Origin: NORP181 sp047623555
Lineage (GTDB): Bacteria; Pseudomonadota; Alphaproteobacteria; Rhodobacterales; Rhodobacteraceae
Reading direction: 5' to 3'
DNA: 15,729 nt
Assembly: GCA_047623555.1 (NCBI GenBank)
Contig: JBLHMP010000089.1
Location: forward strand, 1 to 15,729
The notes under the pieces are model-generated. The model worked only from the letters and a program-made list of their open reading frames with translations. It did no database searches and was not told the origin of the DNA. The position numbers were made by a program, and so were the translations under genes. Of the stretch, positions 8,040 through 15,631 are shown piece after piece (position 1 is the stretch's first letter; each line of letters starts with the position of its first letter).

Positions 8040-8789
8040 TCATATCAGGAACGTCCAGCGCCTGAATTGGCGGCAGTTCCGGGTGGTCGATTGAGCGGAT
8101 GATGGCCTTGGCCAATTGATCCCCGGCCTCGGCGACATTCTCAAACACCGTTAAAATATTGCTGCGAAAGGCTTGCAGGAACGGGATTGCCTCTTTTGCG
8201 GTTAGATCAACCTCGTGGCCAATCTGCCGCCCGGACTGTTGGACACCCACAACAGCCGCCATTGCCGCAGTTGTCGAGGCACAGACAATACCGTCAACGC
8301 TCGGATCCTTTTTGAACTGTTTTGCGACGGCTGCAATGATCGCTTCAGAGCTGGCGTCGCTGGTAATGCTCTCCATTCGGTGAACGCGGACCGAACAGGT
8401 TTTGGCAGCCTACAGGATGCCTTCCATCGGGTCTTCGTCCGGGAAATAGGGTGTGACAATCAGATGGTAAGGCGTTGACCGAGTTGCCGCAGCGATGGAT
8501 GTAATCAACCGCGCGGTGTGGTTTATCATGTCAAAATCGATCGACAGGACCAGGGCGATGACGTTGGTTTTCCCGTCCTCAGACGCAGCCCGGCACGATT
8601 TGGCCGATAGCCGATGTCTTGCGCGATTTTACGCACCTTTTTCTTGGTGCTTTCACTGATATCGGGCGCGTCACTCAGGGCGCGTGAAACTGTTGGTACA
8701 GCAAGGTCAGACAACCGCGAGATCGTCTTAAGTGTCGGCCTCACGCGCGGGCCTGATTTACTCACATTAGTCATCGAATCATTACTCAT
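8023..8789 (-). pseudogene. Decayed LacI-family transcriptional regulator
   Basis: The N-terminus is a standard LacI helix-turn-helix: LKTISRLSDLAVPTVSRALS, then a hinge reading IGYRPNRAGLRLRTGK. At the TTTT run at 8568-8571 one base is missing. Adding it restores NVIALVLSIDFDMINHTARL in the next frame. That frame meets a TAG at 8410-8412 just after DEDPMEGIL. Beyond the stop, in the same frame, it jumps to the family's late section (ESITSDASSEAIIAAVAKQF, then KEAIPFLQAFRSNILTVFE). About 80-100 residues of the sugar-binding domain are gone, since the span holds only about 255 codons against roughly 340 in the family. It lies divergent to the sugar ABC transporter genes, the classic place for their repressor. 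A functional protein is very unlikely. Its TAA lies inside the end of the hydratase gene. Confidence 0.9.
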
Positions 8790-9015
8790 TGGTAAGATTG
8801 AGGCGTCTAGCCAGTCAAAATTTGCGTGAGTGTTTGCACGATCCGCGCTGCAATCCCTCTACAATCTCCGGTTTTGCACACCAGAATGACCGATAAAGAC
8901 AGGCTGGCATGCACTTTTGCAACCTAGAGGGAAAAAGTTGAGAAACCAGCTTGAGATGAAATCTAAATCGATACAGCGATATTTTAAACGATATAGAAAC
9001 CAAAGACGAAATGAA
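8790..9015. promoter_or_regulatory. Divergent intergenic region between LacI remnant and transporter operon, with candidate promoter and CGATA-repeat operator
   Basis: This 226-base gap holds no gene. Reading rightward, TTGAGA at 8938-8943 and TCTAAA at 8962-8967 are spaced 18 bases apart as possible -35 and -10 boxes. Just downstream CGATA recurs at 8969, 8977 and 8989. The first two occurrences give an imperfect dyad, AAATCG-N6-CGATAT, at 8965-8982. A LacI-type operator over the start of transcription would sit exactly there. No strong ribosome site precedes the ATG at 9016. These are weak matches, and the region may itself be decaying. Confidence 0.35.
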
Positions 9016-9949
9016 ATGAGCAAGTTAACAGCCCTGCTGGACTTCGGGGGCGAGGCTGCCGCTGTGGCGAGTTTGCAAAGGCGTTGAATACCAACGGCCA
9101 CAACTGGGTCGACGATGCCATTGCCGGGGGCTGGCATGATGCTGGACCTGACCGATGTTGCCGAAGCCGAAGGTTGGCACGGCATCATCAACCCACCGTC
9201 CTTGTTCGCGAATTGTATCCGCGATGGCCGGGTTTACTGCGTACCGGTGAACATCCATTCTTGGCAGCGGATTTGGCTGAACAACGGCGTTTATACCGAC
9301 AACGGCCTAAGCGTTCCAACGAACTGGGATGAGTTTGTGGCCGCAGCCCCGACATTGGGCGAAGCCTGAATTATCCCGCTGGCGATGGGTCAGCAGAACT
9401 GGCAATCAAGCGGTGCGCTTGGCGTTCTGGGCGTTGCCATCGGCGGTGTTGACTGGTTCAAGCAGGTAAACATGGATCGCAACCTTGATGTTGTGAACAG
9501 TGATGTGTCCAAAGCGATCTGGCAGGCCTTTGCCGACACTTGCGAATTCTCGGACGGATCAAACGTATCTGACTGGAATCAGGCGACCAATCTGGTGCTC
9601 ACCGGCAAGGCTGGCGGTCAGATCATGGGCGTAAGGCGAATTTCAGGTGGCCGGACAAGTTGGGGGCAAAGACTATACCTGTCTGCCGGGTTTGGGCGCG
9701 AACGAAGTGATCTCGACTAGCGGGATTCGTTCTATTTACCAAAAAACGACGACCCGGAAATCGAAGCCGCGCTGAAAAAACTGGCAAGCCAGCTGGTCTC
9801 AAAAGAGGAGCAGATGACATTGATCTGTCACCGCCACTGATCAGGTCAAATTTGACGAACTGGCTGTTGAGTTCTGGAACGACAAAGACATCAACGCCGA
9901 GCAGGGCGATGCACGTTGGGCCGCAATCATCGAGAACGCTAACGAATAA
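9016..9949 (+). pseudogene. Decayed carbohydrate ABC transporter substrate-binding protein (CUT1 type)
   Basis: Translated fragments in all three frames make one sugar-binding protein of the SBP_bac_1 type, in order: DFGGEAAAVAS, FAKALNTNGHNWVDDAIAGG, LDLTDVAEAEGWHGIINPPS, VPVNIHSWQRIWLNN, SDWNQATNLVLTGKAGGQIMG, GEFQVAGQVGGKDYTCLPG, DSFYLPKNDDPEIEAALKK and a tail ending ELAVEFWNDKDINAE...NANE before TAA 9947-9949. The signal peptide is missing, so the product could not be exported. There are frame changes near 9067, 9130, 9632, 9724 and 9838, and a nonsense TGA at 9367-9369 where the frame would read GEA(G)IIPLAMG. Segments of about 35 residues after AIAGG and a longer one before the tail are deleted. 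It would have bound the imported oligosaccharide in the periplasm. Confidence 0.92.
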
Positions 9950-9993
9950 GATCGGGAAGGGCGCAATTTCCTCACAAATTGGGGTGGACACAG

Positions 9994-10664
9994 GTGGGAC
10001 AGGCTAGGCAAACAAGCACGCTTTTATATCGTTTGACCAGAAATAGCGCTGCCAAGGTCGCAGCCATTCCGATGATTCTGACCGCGCTTTTGGTCTGTGA
10101 TCATTGGTGTTTTCCCTCGTGGTTGGCTTTGTATTCGCAGCACGTTTGGATCAGAAAATCCGGTTTGAAAACACGTTTCGAACCATCTTTTTGTACCCAT
10201 ATGCCCGGTCATTCATTGTAACCGGCCTGGTCTGGCAGTGGTTGTTAAACCCTAATCTGGGTGTTCAGCATGCTGTTCGTTCGCGGGGCTTTGAAAGTTT
10301 CACCTTTGATCCGCTGTGACAAAGACAAAGTGCTGGTGGCGTTGCTCCTCGCCGGGCTTTGGCAGGGCACTGGGCTTATCATGTGCCAGCTACTGGCCGG
10401 GTTGCGCGGCATCGACGAAGACATCTGGAGTGCCTCGCGCGTTGACGGCATTCCGGTGTGGAATGCCTATATTTTCATCGTCATCCGATGATGCACCCGG
10501 TGTTTGTGACAACTTTGGTGTTGATCTCAGCCGGTATCGTGCGGGTGTATGACCTTATGGTGTCTCTAACCTCGGGCGGGCCCGGGATAGGGTCGGAAAT
10601 GCCGGCCAAATACGTGACGGACAAGCTGCCTATTTCTCAAAACCTTGGGAAGGGATTTGCCGCA
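9994..10664 (+). pseudogene. Decayed sugar ABC transporter permease 1 (MalF type)
   Basis: The reading begins near a GTG at 9994 with LYRLTRNSAAKVAAIPMILT, the cytoplasmic lead and first membrane segment. About 45 residues are then missing. Frame 3 resumes with FSLVVGFVFAARLDQKIRFE and FRTIFLYPYARSFIVTGLVW. It stops at TGA 10317-10319 because of a small deletion. The next frame continues as LVALLLAGLWQGTGLIMCQL and the MalF-type EAA loop DEDIWSASRVDGIPVWNAY, until TGA 10489-10491, where one lost C breaks IVIPMM. The third stretch runs MMHPVFVTTLVLISAGIVRV to AKYVTDKLPISQNLGKGFAA. At least two frameshifts and one large deletion make it nonfunctional. It follows the binding protein, as expected for a CUT1 importer, and its end is fused by deletion to permease 2. 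Confidence 0.9.
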
Positions 10665-11001
10665 CCACCCATGAAACCGCTCTATGTGATCTTCTTGCGT
10701 GAAATCGGGTTGTTCCCAAACTTTCGGGGTTGGTCATCGTGCATACAATCCTTGGCATGCCGATCCTGACGCTGCTTTTCCGAAATTATTTCAGCTCAAT
10801 TCCGGCGGAACAGTTTAGCGCCGTGGGCGTCGATGGAGCCGGGTTCTGGAGCGTTTTTTTGTGATCATGTTGCCGATGTCGCTGCCCGTTTTTGTGGTGG
10901 CGATCACCATGCAAGTCACCGACATTTGGTACAACTTTCTGTTTGGCGTCATCTACACCAAGCCAGAAAATTACCCGATGACGGTGCAATTTCTGAGCCA
11001 T
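10665..11001 (+). pseudogene. Remnant of sugar ABC transporter permease 2 (MalG type)
   Basis: Only about 110 codons of a normal 270-300 residue MalG-type permease remain. VIFLREIGLFPN shares the frame of permease 1's end. A frameshift near 10717 leads to LSGLVIVHTILGMPILTLLF and the EAA loop IPAEQFSAVGVDGAGFWSVF. A second frameshift at the T run near 10853-10860 (TGA 10861-10863) leads to VIMLPMSLPVFVVAITMQVT and DIWYNFLFGVIYTKPENYPM. The membrane segments before LREIG and after PMTVQ are deleted. The last deletion joins this fragment in frame to the ATPase at 11002, giving an open frame from 10861 to 11829. Confidence 0.87.
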
Positions 11002-11967
11002 ATGGACTCCCCTGTGTCAATCAAAAACCTTGACCTGAACTTTGGTGCGGTCAGCGTTCTGAAAGACCTTAACCTTGATATCGGCAAGGGCGAATTTCTG
11101 GTGCTGCTTGGCGCGTCGGGCTGTGGCAAATCCACCTTGCTTAACGGCATTGCTGGGTTGCTGGAAATCTCGGCCGGGCAGATATTTATCAACAGTAAAA
11201 ACGTCATCTGGGTCGGACCGTCAGAGCGTGGCATCGGCATGGTGTTCCAATCCTACGCCCTGTACCCGCAGATGACCGTCGAAGGAAACCTGACTTTTGG
11301 GTTGAAAAATCCCCGACTGCCCAAAGCCGAGATCGCCAAACGTGTTAAATACGCCGCTGAGGTTTTGCAGATTGAACCGCTGCTGAAACGCAAACCCGGT
11401 GCCTTGTCTGGCGGTCAACGCCAGCGGGTTGCCATTGGCCGTGCCTTGGTGCGCGATGTAGATGTGTTTTTGTTTGACGAACCGCTATCAAACCTTGACG
11501 CCAAGCTGCGCGCCGATTTGCGGGTGGAGCTGAAACAGCTGCACAACCAGTTTTCCAATACGATGATCTATGTCACCCATGATCAGATCGAGGCAATGAC
11601 CCTTGCCGACAGGATTGCCATCATGAAAGACGGCATCATTCAGCAGCTCGCCAGCCCTATCGAAATTTATAATTGCCCAGTCAATAAATACGTCGCTGAT
11701 TTTATCGGCTCACAGGCGATGAACTTCCTTGACGGCAAAATCGTAGGTGGCGCCTTTGTGACTAGCGACATGGTTATCCGGCTGGATGGCTATAATTTTG
11801 TCGGCAATGGCGCGGATTGGGCTGCATGAATGGGGCTGCGGCCCGAACATGTTTTGACCGGTGACGCCGCAGCGTCGGCCAGCTTTACCGCCACTGTCAC
11901 GGCGCAAATTGTGGAACCGCTTGGCTCAGATACATTGGTTTTGGCCGTTGTTGCCGGGCAGGATCTT
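11002..11967 (+). pseudogene. Truncated sugar ABC transporter ATPase (MalK/UgpC type) with intact nucleotide-binding domain
   Basis: From the ATG at 11002 the frame is open for 275 codons, and the nucleotide-binding domain is complete. It has Walker A GASGCGKST at 37-45, the Q-loop Q83 in MVFQSYALYPQ, signature LSGGQ at 135-139, Walker B VFLFDEP with E160, and H-loop H193 in YVTHD. Most CUT1 ATPases have 350-370 residues with a C-terminal TOBE domain. Here a TGA at 11827-11829 interrupts that domain. The same frame then continues with GLRPEHVLTGDAAASASFTA and IVEPLGSDTLVLAVVAGQDL before a deletion joins it to isomerase sequence at about 11968. The gene lost its upstream neighbour's end, so no separate ribosome site is evident. 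A truncated ATPase could still be made, but it has no intact permeases to drive. Confidence 0.88.
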
Positions 11968-12210
11968 ATGGCCTGGATTAATAAATACGCGTCGCGTTTG
12001 ATTGCTGCGCATATCAAAGACATTGCGCCAAAAGGCGAGGCCTTGGACGAAGATGGCTGGGCCGATCCCGGTCATGGAACCATGGACTGGCTGGGGATTA
12101 TGCAGGCCCTGCGCGCCACGCCTTATCAGTATTTTGTCATGGAGCATGACAACCAAAATGTTCACGAACGCTTTGCCCGCCGCGCCATCGCCGCCGCAAA
12201 ATTAATGTAA
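11968..12210 (+). pseudogene. C-terminal remnant of a sugar-phosphate isomerase/epimerase (xylose isomerase-like TIM barrel)
   Basis: The final 80 codons read MAWINKYASRLIAAHIKDIA, then DEDGWADPGHGTMDWLGIMQ, YFVMEHDNQNVHERFARRAI and AAAKLM before TAA at 12208-12210. This is the end of the AP-endonuclease-2/xylose-isomerase-like family. The His of AAHIKD, the Asp-Pro-Gly-His of ADPGHG and the Glu of MEHDN normally help bind metal and sugar. The first two thirds of the gene are missing. It joins the ATPase in frame, and no start codon of its own remains. It probably once isomerised or epimerised a sugar released by the pathway. Identification rests on remembered family patterns. Confidence 0.78.
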
Positions 12211-12218
12211 AGAAGACC

Positions 12219-13125
12219 ATGAAACGCTTGGTATCGGCATCATCGGATGCGGTAATATTTCGTCCGCGTATCTTGAACTTGCGCCGCTGTTCAAGGCGCT
12301 TGAGGTCAGGGCCGTTGCGGACATTAACCTTGATGTGGCCAAGGCGCGCGCCAAAGAATTTGGCGTTCGGGGTGAATCGGTCGAGGATTTGTTGACCGCA
12401 GATGACATCGACATCGTGGTTAACCTGACCATCCCAAACGCGCATTCCCCGGTGTCGCGTGCCATCCTTGAGGCCGGAAAACACGCCTTTTCCGAAAAAC
12501 CATTGGTGTTGTCCCTGCAATAGGGCTCGGAGCTGTGCGATTTGACCGCTGCAAAGAGCCTGCGGGTTGGCTTTGCACACCAGCAGGCGCGCGCCCTGAT
12601 TGACGATGGCGTCATTGGCGATGTGGTTGCGGGTACTGCGCATGTCATGAGCCACGGAATGGAGCATTGGCATCCGAACCGGGATTTCTTTTTCCAACCC
12701 GGTGCCGGGCCGATGTCGGACGTTGGGCCGTCTGGGCGCATCGCCATGCCAACATGGAAATTTACGGTCTGGATGGTAGCCTGTTTGTGTCTGATCCAAA
12801 CTTTTTTGGCGGTACATTGGAAATGATCGGCTGTGATGGTGACATTTCCGAGGTTGCGGTCTGGGATCACCTGTTTGGCATAGTAAGCCAGAAACATTGT
12901 GACGGCATGATGGCGAATTATCGCACTGCCGGGCTTGCTGATATGGCCACCGCAATTGCCGATGGCCGCCCGCATCGCCGCTCAATCGAGCTGGCGGTTC
13001 ATGCGGTTGACGTGATGACGGCGGTCCTGCACTCTGCTGGAAGCGGCGCATTTGTCGACCTCTCAACCACGTGTGACCGACCCGCAACCCTTGGCCCAGA
13101 CGAGGCACGCGCACTGTTGGTCTAA
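12219..13125 (+). pseudogene. Decayed Gfo/Idh/MocA-family oxidoreductase
   Basis: The start ATGAAACGCTT at 12219 shifts frame after four codons. The real frame then gives GIGIIGCGNISSAYLELAPL, the NAD(P)-binding Rossmann turn, then VVNLTIPNAHSPVSRAILEA and GKHAFSEKPLVLSLQ. Here EKP is the family's nucleotide-site motif. TAG at 12521-12523 interrupts it, and CAG to TAG would explain the change. Reading through, LRVG joins AHQQARALIDDGVIGDVVAG with a few residues lost, then GMEHWHPNRDFFFQPGAGPM. At about 12723-12728 a deletion of around 70 residues and a frame change lead to VWAHRHANMEIYGLDGSLFV and a good C-terminus ending ATLGPDEARALLV. The span has 302 codons against about 390 expected. Such NAD(P) enzymes oxidise or reduce sugars. 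It lies just before the intact aldo/keto reductase. Confidence 0.9.
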
Positions 13126-13141
13126 CCCATAGGAATTGCAT

Positions 13142-14176
13142 ATGAATTATCATCCTGCCGACGATCGATATGAAAAAATGGTGTATCGCCGCTGCGGTAA
13201 ATCCGGTTTGAAACTGCCAGCGATCTCGCTTGGCCTGTGGCATAATTTTGGTGACGACACGCCACGTGACACCAAACGTGCGATCTGCCAGACGGCGTTT
13301 GATAACGGCATTACGCATTTCGACCTGGCCAACAACTATGGCCCACCCGCAGGCAGTGCCGAGCTGGCGTTTGGTGATATCCTCGCCACCGATTTCAAGG
13401 GTTACCGGGATGAGCTGATAATCAGCTCAAAGGCCGGATATGGCATGTTTGACGGGCCTTACGGGGAATGGGGCAGCCGCAAATACATGATCGCATCCTG
13501 TGATCAATCGCTAAAACGTTTGGGGCTGGACTACGTTGATATCTTTTATTCGCACCGTTTTGACCAGGATACCCCGCTTGAGGAAACCATGGGTGCGCTG
13601 GATCAGATCGTGCGATCCGGCAAGGCGCTATATGTCGGGATTTCCAGCTATAATTCGGAACGTACCCGCGAGGCGGTGCGCATTTTGAACGAACTGGGCA
13701 CGCCCTGTCTGATCCATCAACCAAGCTATAATATGCTGAACCGTTGGGTTGAGCATGATGGGCTCAAGGATACATTGGGCGATCTTGGTGTTGGCTCAAT
13801 CGCATTCACACCCTTGGCGCAGGGCATGCTGACCAATAAATATCTGGGCGGAACACCGGATGGGAGCCGCGCCACGCAGGGCAAATCGCTTGATCCCAAC
13901 ATGTTGTCAGACCGTGCTTTGCATAACATCAAAAAGCTCAACGAGCTGGCACAACGGCGTGGCCAAACATTGGCACAAATGGCGATTGCCTGGGTGCTGC
14001 GCGATGGCGGCATTACCACCGCCCTGATCGGTGCGTCGCGTCCGTCGCAGGTTATTGATTGCGTCGGTGCGATCAACAATCTTGAGTTCACCGCCGAAGA
14101 ACTGGCCGAAATCGACGTTTATGCCGACGAAGAGCAAATCAACCTTTGGGCCTTATCATCTGAGACCAATAAATGA
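13142..14176 (+). CDS. mgrA: Aldo/keto reductase, YghZ/MgrA (L-glyceraldehyde-3-phosphate reductase) type
   Basis: This 344-residue protein is intact and of the usual length for YghZ-type enzymes. The ATG at 13142 has AGGA at 13131-13134 seven bases upstream. An in-frame TTG at 13136 is less likely. The catalytic tetrad is present: D61 and Y66 in FDLANNYG, K97 in SSKAGYG and H138 in FYSHRFD. The NADPH-binding end holds GIAFTPLAQGML-like and ALIGASRPSQ motifs. EWGSRKYMIASCDQSLKRLG and DQDTPLEETMGALD are hallmarks of this subgroup. It reduces small aldehydes or sugar aldehydes with NADPH. It is the only unbroken gene between 8.0 and 15.4 kb. It sits 16 bases after the ruined oxidoreductase, and its TGA overlaps the ATG of the GH43 remnant. 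That ATGA overlap shows it was part of the same operon. Whether it is still transcribed is unknown. Confidence 0.94.
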   Translation: MNYHPADDRYEKMVYRRCGKSGLKLPAISLGLWHNFGDDTPRDTKRAICQTAFDNGITHFDLANNYGPPAGSAELAFGDILATDFKGYRDELIISSKAGYGMFDGPYGEWGSRKYMIASCDQSLKRLGLDYVDIFYSHRFDQDTPLEETMGALDQIVRSGKALYVGISSYNSERTREAVRILNELGTPCLIHQPSYNMLNRWVEHDGLKDTLGDLGVGSIAFTPLAQGMLTNKYLGGTPDGSRATQGKSLDPNMLSDRALHNIKKLNELAQRRGQTLAQMAIAWVLRDGGITTALIGASRPSQVIDCVGAINNLEFTAEELAEIDVYADEEQINLWALSSETNK

Positions 14177-15384
14177 TCCAAAATCCCATTTTACCGGGGT
14201 TTAACCCGGACTCATCCTTTTGCCGTGATGGCGATGATTACTACATCGCCACCTCGACATTTGAATGGTATCCGGGTGTCCAAATCCATCACTTACGCGA
14301 CCTGGTAAATTGGGATTTTGTGGGGCGGCCTTTGAACCGGGCCGACCTGTTAGACATGCGCGGCAACCCCGACATATGTCGATTCTTCGGGGTTTGATCC
14401 GTCGCTGTTTAACGATGATGATGGGTGCAAATATTTCGTGAATACGCAGTGGGACCATCGCCGGCCGGGCACGGGCGGCAATCTGGCACATGGGTCGTTT
14501 GACGGCAGTCCACGTGGCCTGCCCAAGGCTTTGCATATCTTTCAAAGCAACGGTTGGTATTAGCAGAGGGCAGCACCGGGTACGACCATGCGATGACCAT
14601 AGGGCGCACCCGATCCAGCGAACCGGCCATGGTCAATATGTCGAGACGCCAACAGGCGAGGAGTTCATACATTTTTGATGGGTCGCCCCATTGCCGGGGC
14701 AGATAGCACCGGGCGGTTTTGCCCGCTGGGCCGCGAAATTGGTATCGAGAAATGCGTTTGGAAAGACGATGACAGGCTGTATCTGGAACAGGCGGGATGC
14801 TGGCCCGCACAAAAGTTCCGGGAATCAGTAATGCAGTGCCGCGCACGCCGCATCCTGAACGTTTATTTCACTCTGATGCCGGTGATCTGGTCCTGACCGG
14901 GCGCGAAAGCATCGGCAGCTGGTTTGAGCAATCCCTTGTGGCGCGGCGTCAGGAATATCTGACCTACACCGCCGAAACCTACCAGCATGGCGCCGGGTTA
15001 ACGACCCATTACAACCGGCACAAATTTCACGCGCTTATACTGTCGTTTGAACCTGAAATTGGCCGTTCACTGACCATCATGCCCTGTCCTGTGGGCTATC
15101 CCGATTGTGAGTTGACCTTTCCGTTAAAAGGTCCGGTGCCCGATGGTCCCCTGCGTATGCGGGTCAAGGTTGATCATGCGGTGCAGCGGTTTTATTGGGC
15201 CAGCGGTGATGGCGGTTGGCAGCCGATTGGTGGCAGTCTTGATGCCACTCTGATCAATGGCGAGGCGGGCCCCGGCGAACATGGCTCGTTCGCCGGGGCA
15301 TTTGTCGGTATGATCGCCTATGATATCACCGGCCATGGTCGAGAGGCGCGGTTTGAATGCTTCACTTACATCCCGATGGGGTAG
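14173..15384 (+). pseudogene. Decayed GH43 beta-xylosidase
   Basis: The ATG at 14173 overlaps the reductase stop, and its frame gives an excellent GH43 N-terminus: ILPGFNPDSSFCRDGDDYYI, ATSTFEWYPGVQIHHLRDLV. The Asp of FNPD is the expected catalytic base. It ends at TGA 14395-14397. Further pieces appear in other frames: SSGFDPSLFNDDDGCKYFVN (pKa-tuning Asp), HIFQSNGWY before TAG 14561-14563, AEGSTGYDHAMTIGRTRS, GHGQYVETPTGEEFIHF, and LGREIGIEKCVWKDDDRLYL. The last clean stretch, from about 14797 to 15384, is the C-terminal beta-sandwich domain (ESIGSWFEQSLVARRQEYLT to FECFTYIPMG). The span has 404 codons against about 530 expected. The enzyme would release xylose from xylo-oligosaccharides. 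At least five frame changes and several deletions rule out activity. Confidence 0.92.
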
Positions 15385-15451
15385 GGGGCAGAAACCAAAA
15401 ATGGTCGATGTTTGGCTTGGGTTATGTGGTTTTTGTACAAGGTATTGATCA

Positions 15452-15631
15452 ATGCGAAAGCTTTTTGAACTGATTTGTTGTGCTGTATTGCTGATTGCGG
15501 CCTTCGGTGCGGCATCCGAGGTGGAGCCTAAATTCACATCCCACTCTGACCCTGCAAGCCAGTGGACTGCGGCACGCAAAGGCGCGCCGGAACGTGTCAA
15601 CTATTTTGAGACGGTGGCATTTGGAATTTAG
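15452..15631 (+). CDS. Possible small secreted or membrane protein, unrecognised
   Basis: This 59-residue reading frame starts at ATG 15452, with AAGG at 15439-15442 nine bases upstream. The N-terminus, MRKLFELICCAVLLIAAFGA, looks like a signal peptide or membrane anchor. It is followed by a polar stretch, DPASQWTAARKGAPERVNYF, and ends ETVAFGI. I recognise no family. In the same frame past the TAG a hydrophobic stretch, AWAFSVFFGGLIQTAVGTFG, and a basic tail follow, so this could instead be the front of a longer two-segment membrane protein broken by a nonsense codon. It lies beside a decayed operon, so a remnant is plausible. Confidence 0.4.
   Translation: MRKLFELICCAVLLIAAFGAASEVEPKFTSHSDPASQWTAARKGAPERVNYFETVAFGI

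Noticed and set aside
8560..10870. Homopolymer-associated frameshifts as programmed frameshifting
   Set aside because: The shifts occur in many unrelated genes, in both directions, without a consistent slippery site, and next to stops and deletions. Decay is simpler.
9367..11829. In-frame TGA codons (9367, 11827) as possible selenocysteine or recoding sites
   Set aside because: No conserved Cys/Sec position exists in these transporter proteins, no recoding hairpin is evident, and the same genes carry frameshifts and deletions.
10861..11829. A novel membrane-ATPase fusion gene
   Set aside because: The N-terminal part matches only the last loop of a MalG-type permease whose upstream half is present out of frame, so it is a deletion scar, not a designed fusion.
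12137..13318. A 393-codon open frame on the minus strand across the oxidoreductase remnant
   Set aside because: It is antisense to clear Gfo/Idh/MocA and reductase coding sequence. Its translation is rich in Arg, His, Gln and Pro with no domain pattern, as expected for a shadow of GC-rich genes.
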